Below are positions 6,283 through 6,520 of a stretch of 6,520 nucleotides of DNA, piece after piece. The notes beneath the pieces were generated by a model, which saw only the letters and a list, made by a program, of their open reading frames with translations, had not been told where the DNA came from and ran no database searches. Position 1 is the first letter of the stretch. Every line of letters begins with the position of its first letter. The stretch is from Candidatus Aminicenantota bacterium (GTDB lineage: Bacteria > Acidobacteriota > Aminicenantia > Aminicenantales > Saccharicenantaceae): positions 1-6,520 of the forward strand of contig JAPKZE010000314.1 of assembly GCA_026393955.1 (NCBI GenBank). Direction: 5' to 3'. The translations under genes and the position numbers were made by a program.

Positions 6283-6520
6283 CTTGACCTTCTTTCGGAG
6301 GATCCGGGCGCCGCGCCGGAAAGCGACATTGACGGCCAGATCGACGACGAGGGCCTGCGGCCTCCCGTGCGGAACGCTTCGCAAGAACCGCGAGGCGATC
6401 CGCGGGACGGCGCTGTAGCGTTCCCGGATGCGGAGGTAGTTCTCGAACAGGATCTCGCGGGACATGTGCCGGGGCTCGAAACAGACGTGGCTCGTCACGT
6501 AGCGGTTCCAATCCCGCTCG
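6265..6520 (-). CDS. C-terminal end of a B12-binding radical SAM protein (DUF4070-like), 5'-partial
   Basis: The frame is open to the right edge, so only the last 84 or so residues are seen. The readable part starts ERDWNRYVTSHVCFEPRHMS and continues with REILFENYLRIRERYSAVPRIASRF. The GTG at 6498 lies inside this conserved stretch and is not a start. The pattern DW-x-x-Y, then HV-x-F-x-P-x-x-MS, a Tyr/Arg-rich helix, and a later hydrophobic segment ending N-x-x-FRRG resembles the DUF4070 tail that follows the radical SAM core in B12-binding enzymes of the hopanoid-methylase/HpnJ type. The [4Fe-4S] CxxxCxxC and B12-binding domains would lie outside the window, so enzyme activity cannot be confirmed. 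The last five codons (DGVNP) and the TAA stop lie inside the right arm of the inverted repeat, suggesting the original end was replaced. The gene runs toward potD and is not part of its operon. Confidence 0.6.
   Translation of the reverse strand, partial: ERDWNRYVTSHVCFEPRHMSREILFENYLRIRERYSAVPRIASRFLRSVPHGRPQALVVDLAVNVAFRRGARILRKKVKDGVNP

Noticed and set aside
6200..6511. Alternative minus-strand frame at the right end
   Set aside because: It is an Arg/Pro-rich shadow that runs through the inverted repeat. The other minus-strand frame carries the conserved DUF4070-like pattern.
1..6520. CRISPR arrays, tRNA or rRNA genes, toxin-antitoxin pairs, defence genes
   Set aside because: I found no regularly spaced repeats, no tRNA or rRNA-like sequence and no suitable small gene pairs. 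All sizeable gaps are accounted for above.

Overview
The window comes from a GC-rich bacterial genome. The best guess is the Acidobacteriota or Candidatus Aminicenantes neighbourhood. This rests on the first gene, which belongs to the 'VWFA-related Acidobacterial' family, and on the REP-like repeats between genes. The assignment is an inference from gene content, since no marker gene is present.

Layout, left to right. (1) Bases 3-2165 (+) hold most of a secreted or membrane-anchored VWFA-related protein whose start lies upstream of the window. (2) Bases 2166-2309 are a non-coding gap. It carries a perfect 14-bp palindrome two bases after the stop codon, a second GGGGACA/TGTCCCC hairpin followed by a T tract (a likely terminator and REP-like element), and a good -35/-10 pair. 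(3) Bases 2310-6188 (+) hold a complete four-gene polyamine-type ABC importer in the order ATPase (potA), permease (potB), permease (potC), lipoprotein binding protein (potD). The first three genes are tightly packed (a 4-base gap, then a 4-base overlap). potD follows after 45 bases and has its own promoter-like sequence, TTGAAA-N17-TATAAC. (4) Bases 6193-6282 form a near-perfect inverted repeat with 24-base arms. Its right arm supplies the stop codon and last five codons of the next, convergent gene. (5) Bases 6265-6520 (-) hold the C-terminal end of a protein resembling the tail (DUF4070) of B12-binding radical SAM enzymes. Its start lies beyond the window.

How the genes work together: PotD, tethered outside the cytoplasmic membrane, would capture a polyamine or similar small cation and deliver it to the PotB-PotC channel, with PotA hydrolysing ATP. 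The proteins at either end have no visible functional link to the transporter. I see no defence system, CRISPR array, tRNA or rRNA. The most interesting material is the repeat structures that flank the transporter on both sides, the internal potD promoter, and substitutions in the predicted polyamine pocket of PotD. I did not find a convincing new multi-gene system.
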